From positions 620,001 to 684,000 of the forward strand of contig NZ_SCIN01000002.1 in NCBI RefSeq assembly GCF_004101245.1: a DNA stretch of 64,000 nucleotides, in the 5' to 3' direction. The notes beneath the pieces were generated by a model. It saw only the letters and a program-made list of their open reading frames with translations. It ran no database searches and was not told where the DNA came from. This document shows, piece by piece, positions 54,215 to 64,000 of the stretch. Positions within the stretch are counted from its first letter, which is position 1; every line of letters begins with the position of its first letter. The translations under genes were made by a program, and so were the position numbers. Source of the DNA: Sphingomonas sp. UV9 (lineage in GTDB: Bacteria; Pseudomonadota; Alphaproteobacteria; Sphingomonadales; Sphingomonadaceae).

Positions 54215-55606
54215 GTGGCCAGTCTGTTTCGCCGAAAAATCGTCACCGAGCAGCCTCCCGAGCATCAGCTCGCGCGGACGTTGTCGTGGCCGCATCTCAT
54301 CGCGATGGGTGTCGGCGGCATCGTCGGCACCGGCATCCTGACACTGATCGGCGTCGGCGCCGGGCTCGCTGGGCCCGCAGTGATCCTGTCGTTCGTCATC
54401 GCCGGCGGGATCTGCGCGTGCGCCGCGCTCGCCTATGCCGAGATGGCAACGATGATCCCCGCCTCGGGCAGCGCCTATACCTATAGCTATGTCGTACTGG
54501 GCGAGATCGTCGCCTGGGTGATCGGCTGGTCGCTGATCCTCGAATATTCGCTGGTCGTGTCGACCGTCGCGGTCGGCTGGTCGGGCTATGCCGCGCCATT
54601 GCTGCGTGCTGCGTTCGGCTTTCCCGAAGCGCTGATGCAAAGCCCCGAGCTTGGCGGCATCCTCAACATTCCCGCGATCCTGATCATCATCGTCGTGGCC
54701 GGCGTTCTGTCGTTCGGCACGCGCGAGAGCGCAACGCTGAACGCGGTGCTGGTGGGCGTGAAGATGATCGCGCTTGCGGTTTTCGTGTTCATCACGCTGC
54801 ACTATTTCAACAGCGCGAACCTGCATCCGTTCATGCCCTATGGCTTCCCCAAGGCGGTCGCGGCGGACGGCGTCGAGCGCGGCGTGATGGCGGCGGCGGC
54901 GATCATCTTCTTCGCCTTTTACGGCTTCGACGCGATCTCGACCGCGGCGGAGGAAACCAAGAATCCCGGCCGTGATCTGGCGATCGGCATCATCGGATCG
55001 ATGGTCATGTCGATCGCGATCTACATCCTCGTCGCGGTCGCCGCGGTCGGTGCGCTGTCCTATGCCGCGTTCGCCAAGAGCGCCGAACCGCTCGCGCTCA
55101 TCCTGCGCGAGGTGGGGCGGCCCGGCTTTGCGACCTTCCTCGGCGCGTCGGCGGTCATCGCGCTGCCGACCGTGCTGCTCGCGTTCCTGTTCGGCCAGAG
55201 CCGCATCTTCTTCACGATGGCGCGCGACGGATTGTTGCCCGCGTCGCTCGCCAAGGTGTCGAAGCGCGGCGCGCCGGTGCGGATCACCTGGATCACCGCG
55301 GCGATTGTCTCGGTGATCGCCGGGCTGTTGCCGCTCGCCGAGATCGCCGCGCTCGCCAATGCCGGCACGCTCGCCGCCTTCGTCGCGGTGTGCACGAGCA
55401 TGCTCGTGATGCGCCGCCGCGCGCCCGATGCGATCAGGACGTTCCGCGCTCCCGCCGCAACGCTGGTGGGCGTGATCGGCATTCTCGGCTGCCTGTATTT
55501 GTTCTTCAGCCTGCCCTCCAAGACGCAGCTCTATTTCGGGGCCTGGAACCTGCTCGGGCTGGTGATCTACTTCGCCTATGCGCGACCGAGAGCGCATGCC
55601 GAATGA
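54215..55606 (+). CDS. APC-family amino acid permease
   Basis: 463-residue permease with about twelve membrane helices. It has the N-terminal LSWPHLIAMGVGGIVGTGIL (helix 1 G-x-G motif of APC transporters), then YAEMATMIPASGSAYTYSY and FYGFDAISTAAEETKNPGRD. It is close to cationic amino acid transporters (CAT/YfnA-like). GTG 54215 with AAAGGGG upstream is preferred to GTG 54182. The stop overlaps the mtnP start by ATGA, so the transporter and the methylthioadenosine salvage enzyme are made together. Confidence 0.92.
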   Translation: MASLFRRKIVTEQPPEHQLARTLSWPHLIAMGVGGIVGTGILTLIGVGAGLAGPAVILSFVIAGGICACAALAYAEMATMIPASGSAYTYSYVVLGEIVAWVIGWSLILEYSLVVSTVAVGWSGYAAPLLRAAFGFPEALMQSPELGGILNIPAILIIIVVAGVLSFGTRESATLNAVLVGVKMIALAVFVFITLHYFNSANLHPFMPYGFPKAVAADGVERGVMAAAAIIFFAFYGFDAISTAAEETKNPGRDLAIGIIGSMVMSIAIYILVAVAAVGALSYAAFAKSAEPLALILREVGRPGFATFLGASAVIALPTVLLAFLFGQSRIFFTMARDGLLPASLAKVSKRGAPVRITWITAAIVSVIAGLLPLAEIAALANAGTLAAFVAVCTSMLVMRRRAPDAIRTFRAPAATLVGVIGILGCLYLFFSLPSKTQLYFGAWNLLGLVIYFAYARPRAHAE

Positions 55607-56472
55607 CCGGCTGGACGATCGGGATCATTGGCGGCTCCGGCCTCTACGCGGTCGACGGGATCGAGGACGGCCGCTGGCAGACGGTCGAAACGCCCTGGGG
55701 TGGGCCGTCCGACGCGATCTACACAGGCCGCGTCGGTCACGTGAACGTCGCGTTCCTGCCGCGCCACGGCCGGGGACATCGCATCGCACCGTCCGACCTC
55801 AACGCCCGCGCGAACATCGACGCGTTGAAGCGGCTCGGCGTCACCGACGTGCTCGCGGTGTCGTCGGTCGGCTCGCTTGTGGAAGCTAGGCCACCCGGCA
55901 GCTTCACCGTCGTCGACCAGTTCATCGATCGCACCAAGGGCCGCATCTCGAGCTTCTTCGGTGCCGGCCTCGTCGCGCATGTCTCGATGGCCGACCCGGT
56001 CTGCCCGCGTCTGTCGCGCTATGTCGCAGACGCCGCGAGTGAGGCCGGCGCGCAGGTCGACGACCGCGGTACCTATCTCGCGATAGAAGGCCCGCAATTC
56101 TCCACGCGCGCGGAAAGCCTGCTCTACCGGCAATGGGGCTGCGACGTGATCGGCATGACGGCGATGCCCGAGGCGAAACTCGCGCGCGAGGCGGAGCTTC
56201 CCTACGCACTGGTCGGCATGGTGACCGATTACGACTGCTGGCGCGCGGACGAGGCCGGCGTCGACGTCGCGCAGGTGATCGCGCAACTTGGCGCCAACGC
56301 GGCCAAGGCGCGCGCGATGGTGATGGCGCTGCTGCGCGCGTTGCCGGCTGAGCGTGACGCCTCGCCGATCGACACGTGTCTGGATAGCGCGATCATCACC
56401 GTGCGGGATGCTCGTGATCCGGCGTTGGTGGCGAAGCTGGGTGCGGTGGCGGGGCGGGCGCTCGGACTTTGA
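55603..56472 (+). CDS. mtnP: S-methyl-5'-thioadenosine phosphorylase
   Basis: 289-residue enzyme that splits methylthioadenosine to adenine and methylthioribose-1-phosphate. It shows WTIGIIGGSGLYAVDG, FLPRHGRGHRIAPSDLNARA, the phosphate/ribose site VSSVGSLVEA, YLAIEGPQFSTRAES and the base-binding GMTAMPEAKLAREAELPYA, with MVTDYDCW, fitting MTAP over plain purine nucleoside phosphorylase. It is translationally coupled to an APC permease. No other mtn gene is in the window. Confidence 0.93.
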   Translation: MTGWTIGIIGGSGLYAVDGIEDGRWQTVETPWGGPSDAIYTGRVGHVNVAFLPRHGRGHRIAPSDLNARANIDALKRLGVTDVLAVSSVGSLVEARPPGSFTVVDQFIDRTKGRISSFFGAGLVAHVSMADPVCPRLSRYVADAASEAGAQVDDRGTYLAIEGPQFSTRAESLLYRQWGCDVIGMTAMPEAKLAREAELPYALVGMVTDYDCWRADEAGVDVAQVIAQLGANAAKARAMVMALLRALPAERDASPIDTCLDSAIITVRDARDPALVAKLGAVAGRALGL

Positions 56473-56475
56473 CCC

Positions 56476-56605
56476 CAATCCTCCCCCGCCAGGGGGAGGT
56501 GTCGCCGAAGGTGACGGAGGGGGAGGATACGCAACAGCGGTTTGCCCTATCCTCCCCCTCCGTCAGGCTGGCGCCTGCCACCTCCCCCTGGCGGGGGAGG
56601 ATTGG
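56476..56605. repeat. Large CCTCCCCCGCCAGGGGGAGG-type palindrome
   Basis: Ends CAATCCTCCCCCGCC / GGCGGGGGAGGATTG are exact inverted complements. Inner GACGGAGGGGGAGGAT pairs with ATCCTCCCCCTCCGTC. Confidence 0.87.
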
Positions 56606-56689
56606 GACGGAAGCGCACCAGCATCGTTAGGTGAAAAGTTCGTCATTCGCCCTGTTCGACACATCACTGCAACATATCGAGCCGAAGGA

Positions 56690-56804
56690 GGGTGCGTCGC
56701 CGCTCCCTCTCCCCCTGTGGACGGCGACTTGACCGGGTCTCCCCTGTCCCGGTCTTCTCCCTGAACTACGGGGCGACCTTCACGGTCGCCCCGCCTTTTT
56801 GTTA
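56690..56804 (+). ncRNA. Candidate trans-acting small RNA with CUCC-rich loops
   Basis: Three stem-loops in a row. SL1 is GTCGCCG/CGGCGAC (56696-56728), with a 19-base loop containing CTCCCTCTCCCCC. SL2 is GACCGGG/CCCGGTC (56731-56754), with loop TCTCCCCTGT. A linker TTCTCCC follows. SL3 is GGGGCGACC/GGTCGCCCC (56770-56792) with TTTTTG after it, an intrinsic terminator. There is no ORF. Loops carrying CUCC can pair with Shine-Dalgarno sequences, as in the alpha-r14 and CcsR/cuckoo groups of Alphaproteobacteria. The 5' end is a guess; AACATAT at 56671-56677 might be a -10 box. Confidence 0.55.
56770..56804 (+). terminator. Intrinsic terminator of the candidate small RNA
   Basis: Perfect 9-bp stem GGGGCGACC/GGTCGCCCC with loop TTCAC, then GCCTTTTTGTT. 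It faces the plus strand. It could also end mtnP transcripts that read through the upstream repeat. Confidence 0.88.
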
Positions 56805-56862
56805 TGGGCAGGTCGGGGCGCGCGCGGCGCGCAGTAGCAGTTTTGGATATCACCGTCCCGCA

Positions 56863-56986
56863 ATCCTCCCCCGCGAGGGCGAGGTGGCAGGCACTTGCCT
56901 GTCGGAGGGGGAGGTAAGGGAAACCTCCGTTCCGTGTCCTCCCCCTCCGTCGCCTTTGGCGCCACCTCCCCCTTGCGGGGGAGGAT
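56863..56986. repeat. Large CCTCCCCCGCGAGGG-type palindrome
   Basis: Ends ATCCTCCCCCGCGAGGG and CCCTTGCGGGGGAGGAT. Inner CGGAGGGGGAGG pairs with CCTCCCCCTCCG. Same type as 56476-56605. Confidence 0.83.
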
Positions 56987-57012
56987 CGACAGGGAGGTAG
57001 GTTAGGCTTGGG

Positions 57013-57040
57013 CGTCGTCCCGGATCGCTCCGGAACGACG
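57013..57040. repeat. Hairpin downstream of acnA
   Basis: CGTCGTCCCGGA and TCCGGAACGACG pair with one mismatch around a short loop, 9 bases past the acnA stop. No T run, so termination is uncertain. Confidence 0.45.
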
Positions 57041-57048
57041 TAGGAGTC

Positions 57049-59733
<2,685 letters not shown>

Positions 59734-59894
59734 AGGGGTCCTTCCCGTGGGCGTCGGGCCACCGGGCGCCGAGGGGAAAGCAGCCATATAGGCCACGCGG
59801 GCGCGTCGGGAACCGAGCGAAAAATGCTGTTACCGATGGGGCCTTAGCAAGGGGGAAGGCATCGGGGAAGGGTGCGGGAGGCGGGCAATGCGCT

Positions 59895-59930
59895 AATCTT
59901 CCCGGCAATCTTCCCGGCAATCTTCCCGGG
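59895..59930. repeat. Three tandem 12-base repeats
   Basis: AATCTTCCCGGC twice and AATCTTCCCGGG once, head to tail. They lie in the 244-base gap between the start of acnA and the end of the next minus-strand gene. No gene was seen there. Confidence 0.85.
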
Positions 59931-59977
59931 GGGCTTCACGGCGGGCAGCGGGTGACTGGCGCGATCGCTATTCGGCG

Positions 59978-60379
59978 TCAACTGGGGCCGTCGGTCTGGT
60001 GGATGGCGCTGGCGCCGCGGAGGAAAACTTCCACGCGATCCAGCGCCGCCGGCGTCAGCGCTATGGAGCTTCCCGCCGCATAGGGTTCGATTTGTTCATC
60101 GGCGACGAGATGCGCAAGCCAGCGCTGTCCCACGCCCGGTGGCGTGCCAGTTGCCGCGATGAGCTCGCCTTCGGACAGGCAGTCTTCATTCGCGTGCGCG
60201 ACCAACAGGCGCAGCATCATATTCCAGGCATGCCCGTCGAAGATCTCGCTGGGAAAGACCTCGGTACCCAGGCAGCGCACGCGGACGAGATTCTTGGCCG
60301 TCTGCGCCAAATTGTTTCGCGCCAACGTGTTTTTCGCCGATTCGGTTTGGATGGCCACAACAGACGTTGGGCGCGGCAA
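59978..60379 (-). CDS. Putative winged-helix DNA-binding protein
   Basis: 133 residues, no named family recognised with certainty. The middle matches a MarR-like winged-helix layout: FDGHAWNMMLRLLVAHANED, then LSEGELIAATGTPPGVGQRW (helix-turn-helix), a recognition-helix-like RWLAHLVADEQIEPY, and IALTPAALDRVEVFL in place of the dimer helix. Small regulators of this shape are frequent in sphingomonads. The start is ATG 60379. It is divergent from a small ORF, with an AT-rich inverted repeat between them. The region is lower in GC than its neighbours. Confidence 0.65.
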   Translation of the reverse strand: MPRPTSVVAIQTESAKNTLARNNLAQTAKNLVRVRCLGTEVFPSEIFDGHAWNMMLRLLVAHANEDCLSEGELIAATGTPPGVGQRWLAHLVADEQIEPYAAGSSIALTPAALDRVEVFLRGASAIHQTDGPS

Positions 60380-60427
60380 AGCGGTGGTGCCAAAGTAAAA
60401 ACCTACTAGCTCGCGACTGATTCAAGA

Positions 60428-60444
60428 TAAGATCTTCAATCTTA
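60428..60444. promoter_or_regulatory. AT-rich inverted repeat between divergent genes
   Basis: TAAGAT-CTTCA-ATCTTA, perfect 6-bp arms in an unusually AT-rich stretch. A possible operator for the adjacent winged-helix protein; inference from position only. Confidence 0.4.
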
Positions 60445-60488
60445 ACCTTGTGAATTGCGGTTTCCTGCCAGGCTGGCACACAGGCGAC

Positions 60489-60638
60489 ATGACCGAGAAA
60501 CAGGACGATAGCGGCGCATTGCGCGAGGCAATTGCGCAAGCGTTGCTGATCGCCGACGATCGATTGGATCATCTCGTCGGCGCGCTGTTGGCCCAATGTC
60601 TGGATCAACTCGAGCGAAAGAGCGTTCGCGACAATTGA
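60489..60638 (+). CDS. Small helical protein of unknown function
   Basis: 49 residues (MTEKQDDSGALREAIAQALL...), predicted to be mainly helical with regular leucine and alanine spacing (LIADDRLDHLVGALLAQCLD). ATG 60489 is used; GTG 60450 is in frame and would add 13 residues. No strong ribosome site is visible. Similar short acidic-helical proteins occur near regulators in sphingomonads, to my recollection, but no function is known. Confidence 0.45.
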   Translation: MTEKQDDSGALREAIAQALLIADDRLDHLVGALLAQCLDQLERKSVRDN

Positions 60639-60794
60639 TCCGGCAGCGTGCGCAGGTGTTGCGCTGCTGTTCGAGTCGCGGGATCGGCCGCGCCACCCTT
60701 AAAGACGATGTCTCGTCACTATGCAAACTGCCGGACGGTGCCTTTGATCGGCATAGACCGTCCGAAGAATGCTTGAAGGGCAATTGACTGCCTG

Positions 60795-60814
60795 GGCAAT
60801 GGTTGCCATGGCAA
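60795..60814 (+). promoter_or_regulatory. Candidate MarR operator
   Basis: GGCAATGGTTGCCATGGCAA contains TTGCCATGGCAA, a perfect 12-base palindrome, and the overlapping GGCAA-TGG-TTGCC. It ends 4 bases before the marR ATG. The position fits autorepression. Confidence 0.55.
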
Positions 60815-60818
60815 TGAT

Positions 60819-61289
60819 ATGGCTTTCTACACCAAGACTGCGTTCGGGCCGGATTGTTCGCTCGGCTATCTCGCGCGTCGTATCCATCAGATCGGGCAGG
60901 GCCTGATCGAGCCCGTCTTCGCTGCGGAAGGCATGTCGGCGACGCAGTGGTCTGCGCTCATGTCGATGCTGGCGGGCCGCTCTTCGACATGCGCCGACCT
61001 CGCGCGCGATCTGTCGCACGACAAGGGGGCAACGACCCGGCTGGTCGACGCGATGGAGCAACGTGGCTGGGTAACGCGGTCGCGCGCGAACGACGACCGC
61101 CGGGTACTCAATCTCGAAATCACGCCGGACGGGGAAGCCGCGGCGATCCGGTGTCGCGACCGCATCATCACGTACTGGAACGTCCTGCTGACGGACTGGG
61201 ACCGCGCTGAAATCGAAAAGCTGATCGAACTGATGCAGAAACTCCGCACCACGCTGGACGATGCTATGACCGAAGGACTTCGCCCATGA
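60819..61289 (+). CDS. MarR-family transcriptional regulator
   Basis: 156-residue MarR-type repressor. The winged helix has MSATQWSALMSMLAGRSSTC, ADLARDLSHDKGATTRLVDA (HTH) and the wing EQRGWVTRSRANDDRRVLNL. The N- and C-terminal helices form the dimer. It overlaps the next gene by ATGA and probably represses the efflux operon it heads until a ligand binds. A palindrome just before its start is a likely operator. Confidence 0.93.
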   Translation: MAFYTKTAFGPDCSLGYLARRIHQIGQGLIEPVFAAEGMSATQWSALMSMLAGRSSTCADLARDLSHDKGATTRLVDAMEQRGWVTRSRANDDRRVLNLEITPDGEAAAIRCRDRIITYWNVLLTDWDRAEIEKLIELMQKLRTTLDDAMTEGLRP

Positions 61290-62725
61290 CGTCGGAAACT
61301 ATGACGGCGGGGACGATCAGCATGCGCTCGGCGCTCGCGCCTTTGACGGTGGCGGCAATGCTCGCGGGATGCGCTATCCCAGCCTCCAAGGGCATCGTCG
61401 AGCCGGTCTCGACCACCGCGCTCGGGCTGTCGACGGACGCGGCGCCGGTGATCGCGGCCGATTGGTGGCGCGGGTTCGGCGACCGCCAGCTCGACCGGCT
61501 GGTCAGCGATGCGGTGGCGGGCAATCCGTCGCTCGACGCCGCCCTCGCACGCGTGTCGCAAGCGCAGGCGGTGTTGTCGACCAACCGCGCCGAGAACGGC
61601 CCCAATGTCACGCTCGATGCGCAGGAACAATATGCGCGGTTGAGCGGGCGGTACACGATCCCGCCGCCCTTTGCGGGGTCGACCCGGTTCGTCGGAACGG
61701 TTGCGGCCAACCTGTCGTGGAACCTCGACCTGTTCGGGCGGCAAAAGGCCGCGATCGCGGGCGCACGCGCGTCGGTGCGCGCGGCGGCGCTCGACGTGGC
61801 GGCGGCACGGCTGGCGCTCTCGGGGGCGGTGGTGCAGACCTATATCGACCTCGAACGTGCCGAGGCGCAGGCGGGGATCGCGACGCGGACGATCGCCACG
61901 CGCGAGAATACGCTGCGGCTGGTCAACGTGCGGATCCGCAACAAGCTCGGCAGCAAGCTGGATGCGCAGGCGGCGACGACGCTGCTGGCGCAGGCGCGGC
62001 AGGCGCTGGTGCGCGCGCAGGTGGCGCAGGTGCTTGCGAAGAACGCGCTGGCGGCGCTTGCCGGGCGCGGGGTGGATTATCCGGCGACGATCGGCGCGAC
62101 CGCGTTGAAGCTCGATGCCGTGCTGCCGTTGCCGAGCACGGTGCCGGCCGATCTGCTCGCGCGGCGGGCGGATATCGGTGCAGCGCAGGCCCGGATCGAA
62201 GCGGCGGCGGCGGGGCGTCAGGTGGCACGGCGCGCCTTTTATCCGAACGTGAACCTGGCGGGGTTGGCGGGGTTCCAGGCGGTCGGGCTCGGCAATCTGG
62301 TGTCGCTCGATGCCGGGACGGTGGGCGTCGGGCCGGCGATCCACCTGCCGATCTTCGACAATGGCCGGCTGAAGGCCGATCTGGCGGGCGCCACCGCGGC
62401 GCTCGATCTGGCGACCGCCGATTACAACGACCGGGTCGTCGGTGCGGTACGCGAGGCGGCGGATGCGGTGGCGCGGATCTCAGCGCTGGACGCCGACCGA
62501 CAACGACAACGCGAGGTGGTGCGCGGCTATGCCGAGACCGGGCGGTTGAACGCCATTCGCGTGTCGAGCGGGCTCGATAGCCGGCTCGACCTCGTCGACA
62601 ACGACGTGCGGTTGCTCGCTGCCGAACAGGCAGATGCCGATCTCGCCGCCAATGCCGCGCAACAGCGTGTCCAGCTGGTGCTGGCGCTGGGTGGCGGTTT
62701 CGATTTTCAGGATGTGACACGATGA
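61286..62725 (+). CDS. Outer-membrane factor lipoprotein (NodT/TolC-like)
   Basis: 479-residue outer-membrane channel of the NodT group. Lipoprotein signal LTVAAMLAGCAIPASKG, with lipidation at the cysteine. Then WWRGFGDRQLDRLVSDAVAG, NLSWNLDLFGRQKAAIAGAR and the repeated coiled-coil half (LLARRADIGAAQARIEAAAA, PIFDNGRLKADLAGA). It forms the exit duct for a tripartite pump with the HlyD-type protein that follows. It is coupled at both ends by ATGA. Confidence 0.94.
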   Translation: MTSETMTAGTISMRSALAPLTVAAMLAGCAIPASKGIVEPVSTTALGLSTDAAPVIAADWWRGFGDRQLDRLVSDAVAGNPSLDAALARVSQAQAVLSTNRAENGPNVTLDAQEQYARLSGRYTIPPPFAGSTRFVGTVAANLSWNLDLFGRQKAAIAGARASVRAAALDVAAARLALSGAVVQTYIDLERAEAQAGIATRTIATRENTLRLVNVRIRNKLGSKLDAQAATTLLAQARQALVRAQVAQVLAKNALAALAGRGVDYPATIGATALKLDAVLPLPSTVPADLLARRADIGAAQARIEAAAAGRQVARRAFYPNVNLAGLAGFQAVGLGNLVSLDAGTVGVGPAIHLPIFDNGRLKADLAGATAALDLATADYNDRVVGAVREAADAVARISALDADRQRQREVVRGYAETGRLNAIRVSSGLDSRLDLVDNDVRLLAAEQADADLAANAAQQRVQLVLALGGGFDFQDVTR

Positions 62726-63900
62726 CCGATACGCAGACCGATCCGGCACCCGCACCCGCAACTCCTCCCGCGCCCGCCGGTAATCCGCGGGCACGCAAGC
62801 GGGCGCTGACGATCCTCGGCGTCGTCGTCGTGATCGGCGCGATCGTGTGGGCGGTGTTCCATTTCCTGCTCGCCGCGCCCGAGCAGGAAACCGACGATGC
62901 GTATGTCGCCGGCGACGTGGTGGCGATCACCGCGCGCGATCCGGGGCAGGTGACCGCGATCCATGCCGACAACACGCAGGTGGTGAAGGCCGGGCAGCCG
63001 TTGATCGACCTCGACGCCGCGACCGCAGACGTCGGCCTGGCGTCGGCGGAGGCGGAGCTGGCGCGGGCGGTACGCACGACCCGGTCGGACTTCTCGAAGG
63101 TGAACGAGACCGGCGCGGCGGTGGTCCAGGCCGAGGCCGAGCTGGCGCGGGCGCGGAACGATCTTGCGCGACGTCGCGGGGCGGCTGCGGAAGGCGCGAT
63201 CTCGGGCGAGGAACTGAGCCATGCGGCGGATCAGGTGAAGGTGGCGGCGGCAACGCTGCAACTCGCGCGCAGCCAGCAGGCGCAGTCGCGCAGCGGCGTT
63301 GCGGGCACGACCGTGTCGAACAACCCGGCGGTGATGGCGGCGATCGCGGCGTATCGGCGCGCGGCGATTACGCGCAGCCACATGCATGTGGTCGCGCCGA
63401 TCGACGGCGTGGTGGCGCAGCGGACCGTACAGCTCGGGCAGCACGTTGCGCCGGGGATGCCGCTAATGTCGGTGGTGCCGCTCGACCGCGTGTGGGTCGA
63501 TGCGAACTTCCGCGAGACGCAGTTGCGCGATCTGCGGATCGGGCAAGCAGCGACGGTGACCGCGGACATGTACGGCGACGACCTGGTCTATCACGGGCGT
63601 GTCGTCGGGCTGGGCGCGGGCAGCGGCAACGCGTTCGCGCTGCTGCCGCCGCAGAATGCGAGCGGCAACTGGATCAAGATCACGCAGCGCGTGCCGGTGC
63701 GGATCGCGCTCGACAAGGGCGAGTTGCGGCGCAATCCGTTGCGGGTCGGGCTGTCGGTCAACACGATCGTCGATACCGCGGACAAGTCGGGGACGATGGT
63801 CGGGCGGCCGGCGACGGCAGCGTATAAGGGGCTGGCAACCGGCGCGGGCGATGCTGCGGTCGAGGCGAAGATCCGGCAGATCATTGCGGCTAACCGGTGA
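62722..63900 (+). CDS. EmrA/HlyD-type membrane fusion protein
   Basis: 392-residue periplasmic adaptor. A short cytoplasmic proline-rich N-terminus leads to one membrane helix (ALTILGVVVVIGAIVWAVFHFL, about 30-51). Then comes the barrel-sandwich half QETDDAYVAGDVVAITARDPGQV, a coiled coil (about 95-195) and VVAPIDGVVAQRTVQLGQHV, followed by VWVDANFRETQLRDLRIGQ, typical of EmrA/FarA/VceA proteins that work with DHA2 (EmrB) MFS pumps. An emrB-like gene is expected downstream but is not reached: a 55-bp repeat follows. Confidence 0.94.
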   Translation: MTDTQTDPAPAPATPPAPAGNPRARKRALTILGVVVVIGAIVWAVFHFLLAAPEQETDDAYVAGDVVAITARDPGQVTAIHADNTQVVKAGQPLIDLDAATADVGLASAEAELARAVRTTRSDFSKVNETGAAVVQAEAELARARNDLARRRGAAAEGAISGEELSHAADQVKVAAATLQLARSQQAQSRSGVAGTTVSNNPAVMAAIAAYRRAAITRSHMHVVAPIDGVVAQRTVQLGQHVAPGMPLMSVVPLDRVWVDANFRETQLRDLRIGQAATVTADMYGDDLVYHGRVVGLGAGSGNAFALLPPQNASGNWIKITQRVPVRIALDKGELRRNPLRVGLSVNTIVDTADKSGTMVGRPATAAYKGLATGAGDAAVEAKIRQIIAANR

Positions 63901-63955
63901 TGATGGGGTGTTATCAAGGAGCGGCGTGCCGGACTGAACTCGGACTGCCCTTCCT

Positions 63956-64000
63956 TGTTCTCCCGCGAAGGCGGGAGCCCAGACTGGGCTCCCGCCTTCG
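63956..64000. repeat. 55-bp palindromic repeat (TGTTCTCCCGCGAAGG family), cut by window end
   Basis: TTCTCCCGCGAAGGCGGGAG, CCCAGACTGGG, CTCCCGCCTTCG, matching the copy at 15078 as far as it goes. It lies 55 bases after the emrA-like stop. Confidence 0.85.

Larger units (their letters stand above)
56473..57048. other. Intergenic region holding a candidate small RNA between two repeats
   Basis: 576 bases between convergent mtnP and acnA. It contains a large palindrome (56476-56605), a three-hairpin candidate RNA ending in an intrinsic terminator (56690-56804), a second large palindrome (56863-56986) and a hairpin near the acnA stop. Confidence 0.7.

Overview
The window looks like chromosomal DNA of a sphingomonad (Sphingomonas or a close relative, Alphaproteobacteria). 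GC is high, and genes are tightly packed and often overlap by ATGA or GTGA. The gene order nifU-like / tsaB / rimI / fur-mur / plsC / miaB / phoH / ybeY / corC fits that group, and so does the heavy load of GC-rich palindromic repeats between genes. No rRNA, tRNA, CRISPR array, prophage or transposase was found. The genus is inferred from gene content and was not tested by a search.

Layout. 1-2207: 3' part of a TonB-dependent receptor. 2386-6515: glnD and hom, divergent. 6761-9592: three tandem small secreted paralogues, a CoA-binding protein and the Fe-S carrier mrp. 9663-16374: hflK-hflC-degP membrane and periplasmic quality control, a HerA-like ATPase and an M20 amidohydrolase. 16565-20293: a class A beta-lactamase-like lipoprotein, nadB and an ABC ATPase. 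20587-23606: a CHCC zinc-finger protein, tldD, a ccdAB toxin-antitoxin pair, a PNPOx-fold protein and a DUF2007 protein. 23712-28922: a PQQ-type sugar dehydrogenase, a membrane glycosyltransferase-like protein and katG. 29285-37997: a long minus-strand housekeeping cluster (corC, ybeY, vapC, vapB, phoH, miaB, plsC, fur-mur, rimI, tsaB, a RutE-like reductase, a NifU-like protein). 38119-47173: a lipid A hydroxylase-like protein, a large M16 peptidase, an acyl-CoA ligase, ggt and pyrD. 47438-53893: a complete suf operon (regulator, sufB, small unknown, sufC, sufD, sufS, sufT, sufA). 54215-59733: an APC permease with mtnP, a candidate small RNA, and acnA. 59978-63900: small regulators, then a marR / outer-membrane factor / emrA efflux operon, probably continuing past the window.

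How the genes work together. Iron-sulfur metabolism is a strong theme: the suf operon, mrp and the NifU-like protein build or carry clusters; miaB and acnA use them; fur-mur and the Rrf2 regulator could control supply. A second theme is envelope and protein quality control (hflKC, degP, tldD, M16, ybeY, corC).

The most unusual observations are: (1) an undescribed-looking small RNA at about 56690-56804, with three stem-loops, CUCC-rich loops and an intrinsic terminator, lying between two copies of a palindromic repeat; (2) a 55-bp palindromic repeat inside pyrD that adds 18 residues in frame; (3) a long inverted repeat in the suf operon that keeps sufC and sufD translationally coupled through a 66-codon ORF; (4) a vapBC module with a 16-bp perfect operator-like palindrome wedged between phoH and ybeY; (5) about twenty intergenic palindromic elements of at least six families.
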